Below are positions 23,439 through 30,331 of a stretch of DNA of 33,183 nucleotides, piece after piece. The stretch's first letter is position 1. The number at the start of each line of letters is the position of its first letter. The stretch is from JAGOPO01 sp035524755. Lineage in GTDB: Bacteria; Patescibacteriota; Minisyncoccia; 2-02-FULL-40-12; GWA2-44-9. The stretch lies in contig DATKOD010000028.1 of the NCBI GenBank assembly GCA_035524755.1, forward strand, positions 1 to 33,183, read 5' to 3'. A program made the position numbers and the translations under genes. The notes under the pieces are model-generated. The model worked only from the letters and a program-made list of their open reading frames with translations. It had not been told where the DNA came from and did no database searches.

Positions 23439-23444
23439 GGGCGC

Positions 23445-23813
23445 ATGGAAACCAATCTGATCTTCGTCTACGGGACGCTCATGCAAGGTATGAGAAACCA
23501 CGTATACCTTGAAAAAGCGAAGTTTCTCGGAACAGCACAGACGAAACCCGAGTACGAGCTCCTCTATAACGGGTCTATACCCGCTGCGAAAACCGGCGGG
23601 CACGACAGCATCAAGGGCGAGCTCTACGAAGTGGATGCCGAAACCCTCAAGAGCCTCGACGTCCTTGAAGAGGTCGATTCCAATTTGTACACGAAAGCCG
23701 AAGTGGACATCGACGGCAAGAAAGCCACGATCTACTTGGGCGGGAACATGTTCAACTTCGACACCTGGGAGCCGGTCCCGAACGGGGACTACGCAGCCCT
23801 GATGAAGAAATAG
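23445..23813 (+). CDS. Gamma-glutamylcyclotransferase/AIG2-like protein
   Basis: 122 residues from the ATG at 23445 (METNLIFVYGTLMQGMRN); longer upstream frames precede the promoter -10. The family signature VYGTLMQG is at about residues 8-15. The likely catalytic acidic residue lies in the LDVLEEVDSNLYTK region (about 75-88; family pattern LD..EG...Y). The C-terminus ends in a Trp-containing strand (FDTWEPVPNGDY). Family members act on gamma-glutamyl amines or peptides, with the exact substrate varying. Single-gene unit with a terminator hairpin directly after the stop. Confidence 0.85.
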   Translation: METNLIFVYGTLMQGMRNHVYLEKAKFLGTAQTKPEYELLYNGSIPAAKTGGHDSIKGELYEVDAETLKSLDVLEEVDSNLYTKAEVDIDGKKATIYLGGNMFNFDTWEPVPNGDYAALMKK

Positions 23814-23834
23814 ACCGCCCCCACAAGGGCGGTC
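23813..23834. terminator. Terminator-like hairpin between convergent genes
   Basis: GACCGCCC (23813-23820) pairs with GGGCGGTC (23827-23834), 8 bp with a 6-nt loop. The minus-strand side continues into a fairly T-rich tract, so it best suits the small minus-strand gene ending at 23840; on the plus strand the U-run is poor. Confidence 0.6.
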
Positions 23835-23839
23835 AGTCG

Positions 23840-24049
23840 TCAGAGAAGGACGCGTTTACGAACTAGGCGCGGCGGTTGGTCCTGGGCGACGACGAGCACG
23901 TGGCTCACGCCCAGGCCCGGGATGACGTCCGCGTGCGGAGCGAGCATCAGTGCCCCATAGGCCCACAGACGGCGGACCTTTTCGCGTTCGCTCTCGGGCA
24001 TTCGTGCGAGTGCGTCTTCCAATGATTGCGGAACGGACATATCTGCCAT
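23840..24049 (-). CDS. Small hypothetical protein with a clear Shine-Dalgarno site
   Basis: 69 residues starting MADMSVPQSLEDALARM. An AAAGGAG sequence sits 6 nt before the ATG, one of the very few good ribosome binding sites in this window, and supports a real gene. The product is a short acidic/basic helical segment (EDALARMPESEREKVRRLW), a moderately hydrophobic middle, then a strand-like stretch (VSHVLVVAQDQPPRLVRKR). There is no known motif. It follows tRNA-Phe by 16 nt on the same strand, so it may be carried on the tRNA transcript. Confidence 0.6.
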   Translation of the reverse strand: MADMSVPQSLEDALARMPESEREKVRRLWAYGALMLAPHADVIPGLGVSHVLVVAQDQPPRLVRKRVLL

Positions 24050-24065
24050 CGGGGTCTCCTTTCGG

Positions 24066-24137
24066 TGCCGCGGGAGGGAATTGAACCCCCGACGCCAGCC
24101 TCTTCAGGGCTGCGCTCTACCACTGAGCTACCGCGGC
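24066..24137 (-). tRNA. tRNA-Phe (anticodon GAA)
   Basis: 72 nt on the minus strand. Acceptor GCCGCGG/CCGCGGC, D stem GCTC/GAGC, anticodon stem CAGCC/GGCTG with loop CTGAAGA (GAA), T arm GGGGG-TTCAATT-CCCTC. CCA is not encoded. Confidence 0.96.
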
Positions 24138-24150
24138 AAATCACCGACTG

Positions 24151-24223
24151 TGGGCGGTAGAGGATTCGAACCTCTGACCCTCGTCACGTCAAGACGATGC
24201 TCTACCAACTGAGCTAACCGCCC
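24151..24223 (-). tRNA. tRNA-Val (anticodon GAC)
   Basis: 73 nt on the minus strand. Acceptor GGGCGGT/ACCGCCC, anticodon stem TCGTC/GACGA with loop TTGACGT (GAC), T arm AGAGG-TTCGAAT-CCTCT. Part of the Leu-Val-Phe tRNA run. Confidence 0.96.
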
Positions 24224-24241
24224 CTAGTATAGCAAGAACGG

Positions 24242-24325
24242 TGCGCGGGAGAGGATTTGAACCTCCATGCCCTTGCGGGCGCTACCACCTCAAGGTAGTG
24301 CGTCTGCCAGTTTCGCCACCCGCGC
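24242..24325 (-). tRNA. tRNA-Leu (anticodon GAG)
   Basis: 84 nt on the minus strand, with the long variable arm typical of tRNA-Leu. Acceptor GCGCGGG/CCCGCGC, anticodon stem CTACC/GGTAG with loop TTGAGGT (GAG). First of three tRNAs on the minus-strand transcript. Confidence 0.96.
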
Positions 24326-24338
24326 AGGATGCGGACGT

Positions 24339-24368
24339 ATTCTATCCTAACTACTGCTCCGCAGGCAA
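24339..24368 (-). promoter_or_regulatory. Promoter of the tRNA-Leu/Val/Phe run
   Basis: On the minus strand TTGCCT (24363-24368), an 18-bp spacer and TAGAAT (24339-24344). It overlaps the last codons of rplS and predicts a start a few nt before tRNA-Leu. Confidence 0.65.
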
Positions 24369-24764
24369 TTCTTCTGCGGGTTCTTTGACCAAGGCGTTGA
24401 GCTGGACCTGCTCGGCCCGGGTCTTCTTGCGGATCTCGCGGGCGGACTTGCCGCGGAGGTAGTAGAGCTTCGCGCGGCCGATCTTGCCGGTCTTCACGAC
24501 ATCGATCTTCTCGATGGAGGGCAGGCGCAAGGGATAGACTTTCTCGACGCCGTAGCCGCCGACGGCGCGCCGGACGGTGATGGATGCGCCGGCCTCATCA
24601 CCGTGCTTGCGGGCGATGATGATGCCCTCGAACACCGTCGCTTTGCCCTTCTCGCCCTGGCGGAGCTTCTGGTGGACCCGGACGGTCATACCCGGCTTCA
24701 AGTCCGCCCAGCGGCTGGCGGGGTTGTTCTTGGCTGCGAATGAATTGATGAGTTGCTGGGTCAT
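24351..24764 (-). CDS. rplS: Ribosomal protein L19
   Basis: 137 residues. L19 motifs are clear: the LKPGMTVRVHQKLRQGEKG segment, FEGIIIARKHGD, GASITVRRAVGGYGVEKVYPL and GKIGRAKLYYLRGKSAREIR. A C-terminal extension of about 25 residues (EQVQLNALVKEPAEE) is acidic. L19 sits at the subunit interface. It follows the pseudouridine synthase on the same strand with no obvious Shine-Dalgarno sequence. Confidence 0.97.
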   Translation of the reverse strand: MTQQLINSFAAKNNPASRWADLKPGMTVRVHQKLRQGEKGKATVFEGIIIARKHGDEAGASITVRRAVGGYGVEKVYPLRLPSIEKIDVVKTGKIGRAKLYYLRGKSAREIRKKTRAEQVQLNALVKEPAEELPAEQ

Positions 24765-24783
24765 AGCGATGCGAAACGCCGGA

Positions 24784-25470
24784 TTACTCTAGCGCATCGA
24801 GGACTTTTTGTAAAGAGTCGGGCAGGCCAGCCTCCAGGGTCAGGGCCTTGCCGTCCGGCGTGGTGAACGAGATGCGGGTGGCGTGCAAGAACATCGGCCG
24901 GTGGTCGCCTTTTTTGCCGTACAGCCGGTCGCCCACGATGGGACAGCCGATGCTTTGGAGGTGGACACGTATCTGGTGCGTCCGGCCGGTCCGCGGCATC
25001 ACCCGCAGGAGGGTATACCCGCGGTATGTCTTCTCGGTCCGGTAGTCCGTGACCGCTTCGCGTTCCACGAGCTCGCGCTTCCCCTTCAGCCGGGTCGTTT
25101 GCTTCGTTCCCATCTTGCCCAGCGTCGCGGTGATGGTACCGGATGGTTCCTTCGGTGCTCCGACGACCAGCGCCAGGTACTCCTTCTTCATCTGCCGGGT
25201 CTGGAACAGATCCTTGAGGTACTCGAACGTCGGCTGGTCTTTGGCGATGAGCATGATGCCCGACGTCTCCTTATCCAGACGGTGCACGATGCCCGGTCGC
25301 AGGGGATTCTCACCGACACCGGCCAGGTATGGTCGCTCGGCGACCAGAATATCCGCCAGGGTCTCCTGGGGGTCAGTGGGACTCACTTTGTGGACGGCAA
25401 GTCCCGCCGGCTTGTCGACGGCCAGGATGTGCTCGTCCTCGTACACGACAGGGATTTCCATGGTTGTCAT
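24784..25470 (-). CDS. RluA-family rRNA/tRNA pseudouridine synthase
   Basis: 228 residues. The catalytic signature HRLDKETSG places the catalytic Asp at residue 66. Other family motifs are LAVDKPAGLAVH (about 16-27), RTGRTHQIRVHLQSIGCPIVGDRLYG, and HATRISFTTPDG. The N-terminal S4 domain of RluD is absent. RluA-family enzymes convert specific uridines in rRNA or tRNA to pseudouridine; the target cannot be read from sequence. The start overlaps the upstream gene's stop (ATGA). Confidence 0.94.
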   Translation of the reverse strand: MTTMEIPVVYEDEHILAVDKPAGLAVHKVSPTDPQETLADILVAERPYLAGVGENPLRPGIVHRLDKETSGIMLIAKDQPTFEYLKDLFQTRQMKKEYLALVVGAPKEPSGTITATLGKMGTKQTTRLKGKRELVEREAVTDYRTEKTYRGYTLLRVMPRTGRTHQIRVHLQSIGCPIVGDRLYGKKGDHRPMFLHATRISFTTPDGKALTLEAGLPDSLQKVLDALE

Positions 25471-25805
25471 CGGAATTTCAACTTCTCGCGCTCCTGCTCT
25501 GCGCGCTCGTGATACTTCCGCTCGAGGTGGGCGATGACATCCATGTGCGGATCGATTCCGTCCAGTTCGGAGAATAGTTCAGTGGCCTTATCTTCGGCCG
25601 CCCCGACAACCTCCTGCGTCAGTTCATTCGTTGGAAATATCACATGGTTCACGATCCGGAAAACACACTCCTTCGCCAGACTTTCTCCTAGTACCGGCAC
25701 GTTCCAGTTCTCCATAATAACCTTGGCGACCTGCCACTCCCGCATCTCGGTGGGCGGCTCGGTTCCGATAAGAAGTTCATAGGCCCTTACGAGGTCCGTA
25801 TTCAT
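25467..25805 (-). CDS. Hypothetical small helical protein between murD and the pseudouridine synthase
   Basis: 112 residues, ATGA overlaps at both ends (with murD and with the pseudouridine synthase), which strongly supports translation. Predicted mostly helical and acidic, with a charged C-terminal helix (HLERKYHERAEQEREKLKFR) of coiled-coil type. No signal peptide, membrane segment or recognised motif. The context suggests a housekeeping unit, but the function is unknown. Confidence 0.75.
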   Translation of the reverse strand: MNTDLVRAYELLIGTEPPTEMREWQVAKVIMENWNVPVLGESLAKECVFRIVNHVIFPTNELTQEVVGAAEDKATELFSELDGIDPHMDVIAHLERKYHERAEQEREKLKFR

Positions 25806-27118
25806 AGCTCCTGGAGATCATGCACGGCGCGGACGAACTGTTCGCCGCGGTCGTATTCGTTCTTGAATTTCTCAAAACTCTTCGCGCCTGGGGAAAACAC
25901 GATGGTTGCGTTCGGCAGGAGTCGTGCGCGATCAAGCGCGGCTTGCACGCACTCTCCGAGCGTATCAAATGGTTGCTTGGTCCAACCGAGCGAAGTAAGC
26001 ATTTTCTGTGTCGCGCTTCCCGCAAGAAATACGAAGGCATCCGGACCCAGTCTAGCGGCGTCCTGCGCCCAAGATCCGAATTCGAGTTGACGATCAGTGC
26101 CACCGACGATGAACACTGTATGTGGGCCTCCGAACCGTTTGAACGCGGCCCGAGCGCCTTCCGGTGATGTTGCCGTAGTGTCATTGATGACGGTCAACCG
26201 GTCGTTTCGGAGTACGACTTCCTGACGCATCGCCGGCTGCGGAAGCGTCGGAATTGCGGCGTTGATCGCCTCCCATGGACATCCCGCCAGGCTTGCAGCC
26301 CGTGCTGCAGCAAGAAGGTTCATCACATTGTGTTCGCCGCGATTGAATCCCGCGAGCGCTACATTGTCCGGCCGCCGTGAGTCACCTGAAAAATAGGAAA
26401 TCACAGCGGCAGGCTTCTTCGCACGGAAGAAATCCGTGTAACCGTCGTCTGCATTCAGAACGAGGTGGTCCGAGTTGCGCTGACCGCGGAAGATATTCGC
26501 TTTTGTTGAAGCGTAGTCATTCAACGATTCGTACCGGTTCAGATGGTCCGGAGAGATGTTAGTGATGAGCGCGATGTCGGGCGAACGCCCGCACGGGAAC
26601 AGCTCCAGATGATACGAGGGAACTTCAGCGACGACTACGTCCAGTTCGCCTGCATTGGAAAGCACGCTTAAGTAGGGGTTGCTAGTCGAATTACCGGCGG
26701 TCGATGATCGGAACGTCGTGGCAAGAAAATGGTTCGTCCAAAGTGCGGTCGTCGTCTTGCCGCGAGTCCCCGTGATCGCGATGAGTTTGCCGGGGAATTG
26801 TTCGAAGAAAATCGTTGCCTCATTCTCGACTCGCTTTCCCAGCGCGAGCGCGTACTGGATGAACTCGTTCTTGAGCGGGACGTCCGGGTTTATCACGACG
26901 ACGTCATTAGCGTCGATGTCGCCCCGGCTATGGCCGCCCAGTCGGAACACGACATCGCCGCGTATTTCCTTGATCGCGGCATCCAGTTGTTCGTGCGACT
27001 TCAGATCGGTGACGGTCACTCGCGCGCCCCGATCCAGAAGCCAGTTCGTCGTAGCGACGCCTCCGCCGAGAATGCCGAGTCCGAAAACGAGCACATTCTT
27101 ACCGCGATACGTATCCAT
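25802..27118 (-). CDS. murD: MurD-type UDP-N-acetylmuramoylalanine-D-glutamate ligase
   Basis: 438 residues. N-terminal Rossmann domain (VLVFGLGILGGG, about 9-20). The ATP-binding loop GTRGKTTT (117-124) has Arg where Asn is usual. Central domain motifs include ITNISPDHLNRY and the STKANIF segment. The C-terminal domain has NDTTATSPEGARAAF and FSPGAKSFEKFKNEYDRGEQF. It adds D-glutamate to UDP-MurNAc-L-Ala in peptidoglycan synthesis. Its ATG directly follows tRNA-Val with only CC between, so it has essentially no leader of its own. Confidence 0.92.
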   Translation of the reverse strand: MDTYRGKNVLVFGLGILGGGVATTNWLLDRGARVTVTDLKSHEQLDAAIKEIRGDVVFRLGGHSRGDIDANDVVVINPDVPLKNEFIQYALALGKRVENEATIFFEQFPGKLIAITGTRGKTTTALWTNHFLATTFRSSTAGNSTSNPYLSVLSNAGELDVVVAEVPSYHLELFPCGRSPDIALITNISPDHLNRYESLNDYASTKANIFRGQRNSDHLVLNADDGYTDFFRAKKPAAVISYFSGDSRRPDNVALAGFNRGEHNVMNLLAAARAASLAGCPWEAINAAIPTLPQPAMRQEVVLRNDRLTVINDTTATSPEGARAAFKRFGGPHTVFIVGGTDRQLEFGSWAQDAARLGPDAFVFLAGSATQKMLTSLGWTKQPFDTLGECVQAALDRARLLPNATIVFSPGAKSFEKFKNEYDRGEQFVRAVHDLQEL

Positions 27119-27120
27119 GG

Positions 27121-27194
27121 TGGGCGGTGAGGGATTCGAACCCCCGACATCCTCGGTGTAAACGAGGCGCTCTGACCAGCTGAGCTAACCGCCC
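27121..27194 (-). tRNA. tRNA-Val (anticodon UAC)
   Basis: 74 nt on the minus strand. Acceptor GGGCGGT/ACCGCCC, anticodon stem CCTCG/CGAGG with loop TTTACAC (TAC), T arm GGGGG-TTCGAAT-CCCTC, discriminator A. The next three bases read CCA, whose A is the first base of the murD ATG at 27118. Confidence 0.97.
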
Positions 27195-27205
27195 GAACGA
27201 ACGAG

Positions 27206-27279
27206 TGGGAGCGCTAGGATTCGAACCTAGGACCACCAAGGTATAAGCTTGGCGCTCTAACCAGCTGAGCTACGCTCCC
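27206..27279 (-). tRNA. tRNA-Ile with UAU anticodon
   Basis: 74 nt on the minus strand. Acceptor GGGAGCG/CGCTCCC, D stem GCTC/GAGC, anticodon stem CCAAG/CTTGG with a 7-nt loop CTTATAC (anticodon TAT at 34-36, A37), T arm CTAGG-TTCGAAT-CCTAG. It would read AUA as isoleucine directly. The first 10 nt overlap the end of ftsH. CCA is not encoded. Confidence 0.93.
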
Positions 27280-29111
27280 GTTTGTACCGGTACCGGCTGT
27301 CCTATGAGCTCGTAGAACTCCGCCTGCTCCAGCGTTTCTTTTTCGACAAGGACTCCGGCGACCGCATTGAGGGTCTCGCGTTTCTCGGTGAGGACCTTCG
27401 TCGCGGTCGCGACGGCACGGTCCACGAGCGCGCGGACTTCTTTGTCGATCTCCTGGGCGACGGCCTCGGAGTAGTTGCGCTCGTGGATCATCTCGCGGCC
27501 CAGGAACACCGCCTCCTGCACGTCACCGTACGACAGCGGCCCGAGCTTCTCGGACATGCCGAACTGCGTGACCATGCGGCGCGCGATGTCGGACGCGATC
27601 TTCAGGTCGTTGGACGCGCCGGTGGTAAGCTCGTTGAACACGAGCCGCTCGGCGGTGTAGCCGCCCAACAGTACCGCGAGCTCCGCTTCGAACTCGCCCT
27701 TCGTGCGTAGGTACTTATCCTGACTCGGCAGTTTCAGCGTGTATCCCCCTGCGCGGCCACGCGAGATGATACTGACTTTGTGGACGGGATCCGAGTGAGG
27801 CACCGTCGCGGCGATGATGGCATGACCCGCTTCATGGAACGCGGTGACTTCCTTTTCACGGGGCGAGAGCACGTGACTGCGTCGCTCGGGCCCGAGCATC
27901 ACCTTCTCGATGGATTCCAGCAGGTTGGACTGATTGATCGTCTTCTGGCCTTTACGAGCGGCGAGGATCGCCGCCTCGTTGACCAGGTTGGCCAGGTCCG
28001 CACCGGAGAATCCCGGTGTGCGCTCGGCGACGACCTGCCAATTGATGTTCGATGCCATCGGTTTTCCCTCGGCGTGGATCTTCAGGACTTCCACACGGTC
28101 TTTGAGCGACGGTTCGTCCAGAATGACGCGCCGGTCGAACCGTCCAGGTCGCAACAGCGCGGGGTCCAGGATGTCCGGGCGGTTGGTCGCTGCCATGACG
28201 ATGACCGCATCATCGGTGTCGAAGCCGTCCATCTCGACGAGGATCTGGTTGAGGGTCTGTTCACGCTCGTCATGTCCGCCGCCGATGCCCGCGCCGCGCT
28301 GGCGGCCGACTGCGTCGATCTCGTCCACGAACACGATGGCCGGTGCGGCGCGCTTGGCGGTTTCGAACGTATCGCGCACGCGGTTAGCGCCGACGCCCAC
28401 GAACATCTCCACGAACTCGGAACCGGAGACGTAGAAGAACGGTACGCCCGCCTCGTTCGCGACGGCCTTGGCCAGGAGCGTCTTGCCGGTGCCTGGCGCA
28501 CCGACCAACAGGATACCGCGGGGGATGCGCGCACCGAGGCGCTGGAACTTCTTCGGGTCTTTGAGGAACTCGACGACCTCGCGGACTTCGTTCTTCGCCT
28601 CCTCGAGACCTGCGACGTCCCGGAACGTGACATCCTTGTCACCGGGGGACACGCCGGCCAGACGGGCGCGCGTCTTGCCGAAGCTGAACGCCTGCATGGA
28701 ACCCTGCTGTGCACGCCGCATCATGAACCAGAAGAATCCGGCGATCAGGAGGAAAGGAAGCAGAACGGGCAGGATATTCGACAAGAACACCGAAGTCGCC
28801 GAAGGCTGAACGACATCAACCTTCACCGCGGCGATCTTGGTCTTGTCTGCCCCGGCGTCCGCGAGGGTCTGGTACAGTCCGGTGGACGATTCTTTGCTGG
28901 ACACGTATTTCGTCCCGTCAACCGCGGTGACGGTGAGCGAGTCGCCGTCGACGGAGATTTCTTTCACGGTACCCGCGTTCACCTTACTGACCAGGTCGCT
29001 GATGGCGATGCTCTGTGTCGGCGTCGAACCCGCCGCGAAATACCCGACGATGAGAACAAGCGTCAGGAAGATGGCGGAGACGATAAGGATTGACCGGACA
29101 ATGGGTCGCAT
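27270..29111 (-). CDS. ftsH: ATP-dependent zinc metalloprotease FtsH
   Basis: 613 residues. Two TM helices (about 5-27 and 108-130) flank a small extracytoplasmic domain. AAA+ domain: Walker A GAPGTGKT (204-211), Walker B IVFVDEIDAVG, and the second-region-of-homology pattern ATNRPDILDPALLRPGRFDR. The zinc protease motif HEAGH lies near 427-431, with the third ligand region further on. It degrades membrane and short-lived proteins. The C-terminal codons and TAG stop overlap the 5' end of tRNA-Ile. No clear promoter lies upstream; it may be read from rpsA, 26 nt upstream. Confidence 0.97.
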   Translation of the reverse strand: MRPIVRSILIVSAIFLTLVLIVGYFAAGSTPTQSIAISDLVSKVNAGTVKEISVDGDSLTVTAVDGTKYVSSKESSTGLYQTLADAGADKTKIAAVKVDVVQPSATSVFLSNILPVLLPFLLIAGFFWFMMRRAQQGSMQAFSFGKTRARLAGVSPGDKDVTFRDVAGLEEAKNEVREVVEFLKDPKKFQRLGARIPRGILLVGAPGTGKTLLAKAVANEAGVPFFYVSGSEFVEMFVGVGANRVRDTFETAKRAAPAIVFVDEIDAVGRQRGAGIGGGHDEREQTLNQILVEMDGFDTDDAVIVMAATNRPDILDPALLRPGRFDRRVILDEPSLKDRVEVLKIHAEGKPMASNINWQVVAERTPGFSGADLANLVNEAAILAARKGQKTINQSNLLESIEKVMLGPERRSHVLSPREKEVTAFHEAGHAIIAATVPHSDPVHKVSIISRGRAGGYTLKLPSQDKYLRTKGEFEAELAVLLGGYTAERLVFNELTTGASNDLKIASDIARRMVTQFGMSEKLGPLSYGDVQEAVFLGREMIHERNYSEAVAQEIDKEVRALVDRAVATATKVLTEKRETLNAVAGVLVEKETLEQAEFYELIGQPVPVQTGA

Positions 29112-29136
29112 GGCTGATGTTAGGATACCACGAGGA

Positions 29137-30237
29137 CTACGCCTTCTGCTCCAAGGTCAGGATGAGCTTGTGGTCCTTCGGGTCGATACTGACGATGGAA
29201 CACGGAACCTCCTGTCCTACGGTAATGACTTCGGACGCGGGCTTGCCGCCGAACTCCGCCGTCGGGATGATGCCGACGATGTCCGCGTTCAGTTCCACGA
29301 ACGCGCCATTTGAACGTATCTTGAGGACCTTGCCGGTGATCTTCTGACCGACGGTGAACACATCCTGAACGGTCAGCCATGGGTCGGGGCGCAACGCCTT
29401 GAGCGAGAGCGCGACGCGGCCGCCTTCCAATGAGATGATCTTCGCGGTGACGGTGTCACCGGTGTGCAGGATCGCGCGCGGGTCCTCCACGAACTTCCAA
29501 TCGATCTCAGATGAGTGGATGAGTCCGTCGAGGTTGTCGGTCAATTTCACGAACGCACCGAAGTCGGTGACCTCGGTAACGGTCCCTTCGACGGTGGAAC
29601 CGAGGGTGAGCTTGGAGATTTCGCCTTTGGCGGCTTCCTCCTGGATAGCACGTTCGGAGACGATGAGTTTGTTTTCGGCTTCGCTGTAGTCCAGGATCTT
29701 CACCCGGAGCTCGGTGCCTTTGAACTTCTGGAGCGCCTGCACGATCTTCGTCGTGTCACCGCCTTCGACTTTCGGGTAGTGCTCACTGGAGAGCTGTGAG
29801 AGGGGCAAGAATCCCTGCACGCCTTCAACGGACACGATGAGCCCGCCCTTGTTGATGTTCAGGATCGGAGCGGAGATGACCGTGCCGGAATCGCGCAGTT
29901 CTTTGATGCGTTGCCATGCCGTCGTCATCTGCGCCGCACGGAGCGACAACTCGCGGTACCCCTCGTCGTTCTCGAGCTCAACAAGGATGGCATTAACTTC
30001 CTCGCCCGGCTTCAACGACCGGACGCGGTCCGGGTTATCGTAGAACTGGCCGGGATACACGATGCCGATACCTGCGGAACCCAAGTCCAACAGGACCGCC
30101 GACTTGGCGACCGAGATGACCTTACCGGTCAGGATGGTGCCGACTTTCGGGAGCTGGAACTCCTCCTTCGCGAGGAGGTCTTTCATGCTTTTGACTGCGG
30201 ATGCGATTACCATATCGATGAAAAAGCGTCTCTCCAT
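29137..30237 (-). CDS. rpsA: Ribosomal protein S1 (four S1 domains)
   Basis: 366 residues from the ATG at 30237; ATGs at 30213 and 30186 are possible alternatives. Four S1/OB domains are visible at about 29-97, 114-183, 199-271 and 286-358, including GTILTGKVISVAKSAVLLDL, GSTVEGTVTEVTDFGAFVKL and GQKITGKVLKIRSNGAFVEL. It is shorter than the six-domain E. coli S1, as common outside Proteobacteria. S1 helps bind mRNA, although leaderless mRNAs generally need it less. A promoter (30267-30295) lies upstream. Confidence 0.93.
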   Translation of the reverse strand: MERRFFIDMVIASAVKSMKDLLAKEEFQLPKVGTILTGKVISVAKSAVLLDLGSAGIGIVYPGQFYDNPDRVRSLKPGEEVNAILVELENDEGYRELSLRAAQMTTAWQRIKELRDSGTVISAPILNINKGGLIVSVEGVQGFLPLSQLSSEHYPKVEGGDTTKIVQALQKFKGTELRVKILDYSEAENKLIVSERAIQEEAAKGEISKLTLGSTVEGTVTEVTDFGAFVKLTDNLDGLIHSSEIDWKFVEDPRAILHTGDTVTAKIISLEGGRVALSLKALRPDPWLTVQDVFTVGQKITGKVLKIRSNGAFVELNADIVGIIPTAEFGGKPASEVITVGQEVPCSIVSIDPKDHKLILTLEQKA

Positions 30238-30266
30238 CGCACTTTGGCGACCCTTGAGACCGGCAG

Positions 30267-30295
30267 AATATACCTGAATACAACGAAAAAAGCAA
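30267..30295 (-). promoter_or_regulatory. rpsA promoter
   Basis: On the minus strand TTGCTT (30290-30295), a 17-bp spacer and TATATT (30267-30272). The start would be near 30260, about 22 nt before the rpsA ATG. Its -35 abuts the -35 of the divergent plus-strand promoter. Confidence 0.65.
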
Positions 30296-30296
30296 G

Positions 30297-30325
30297 TTGA
30301 ATCCGGCCTGATTTTTTGCTACAAT
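30297..30325 (+). promoter_or_regulatory. Promoter of the MBL-fold/gyrA operon (leaderless)
   Basis: TTGAAT (30297-30302), a 17-bp spacer and TACAAT (30320-30325), ending 6 nt before the ATG at 30332. The intervening AGGAG could look like a Shine-Dalgarno site but lies too close to the ATG and upstream of the predicted start. Confidence 0.72.
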
Positions 30326-30331
30326 AGGAGC

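Noticed and set aside
27780..29093. 437-codon open frame antisense to ftsH
   Set aside because: Fully covered by ftsH with all catalytic motifs; shadow frame.
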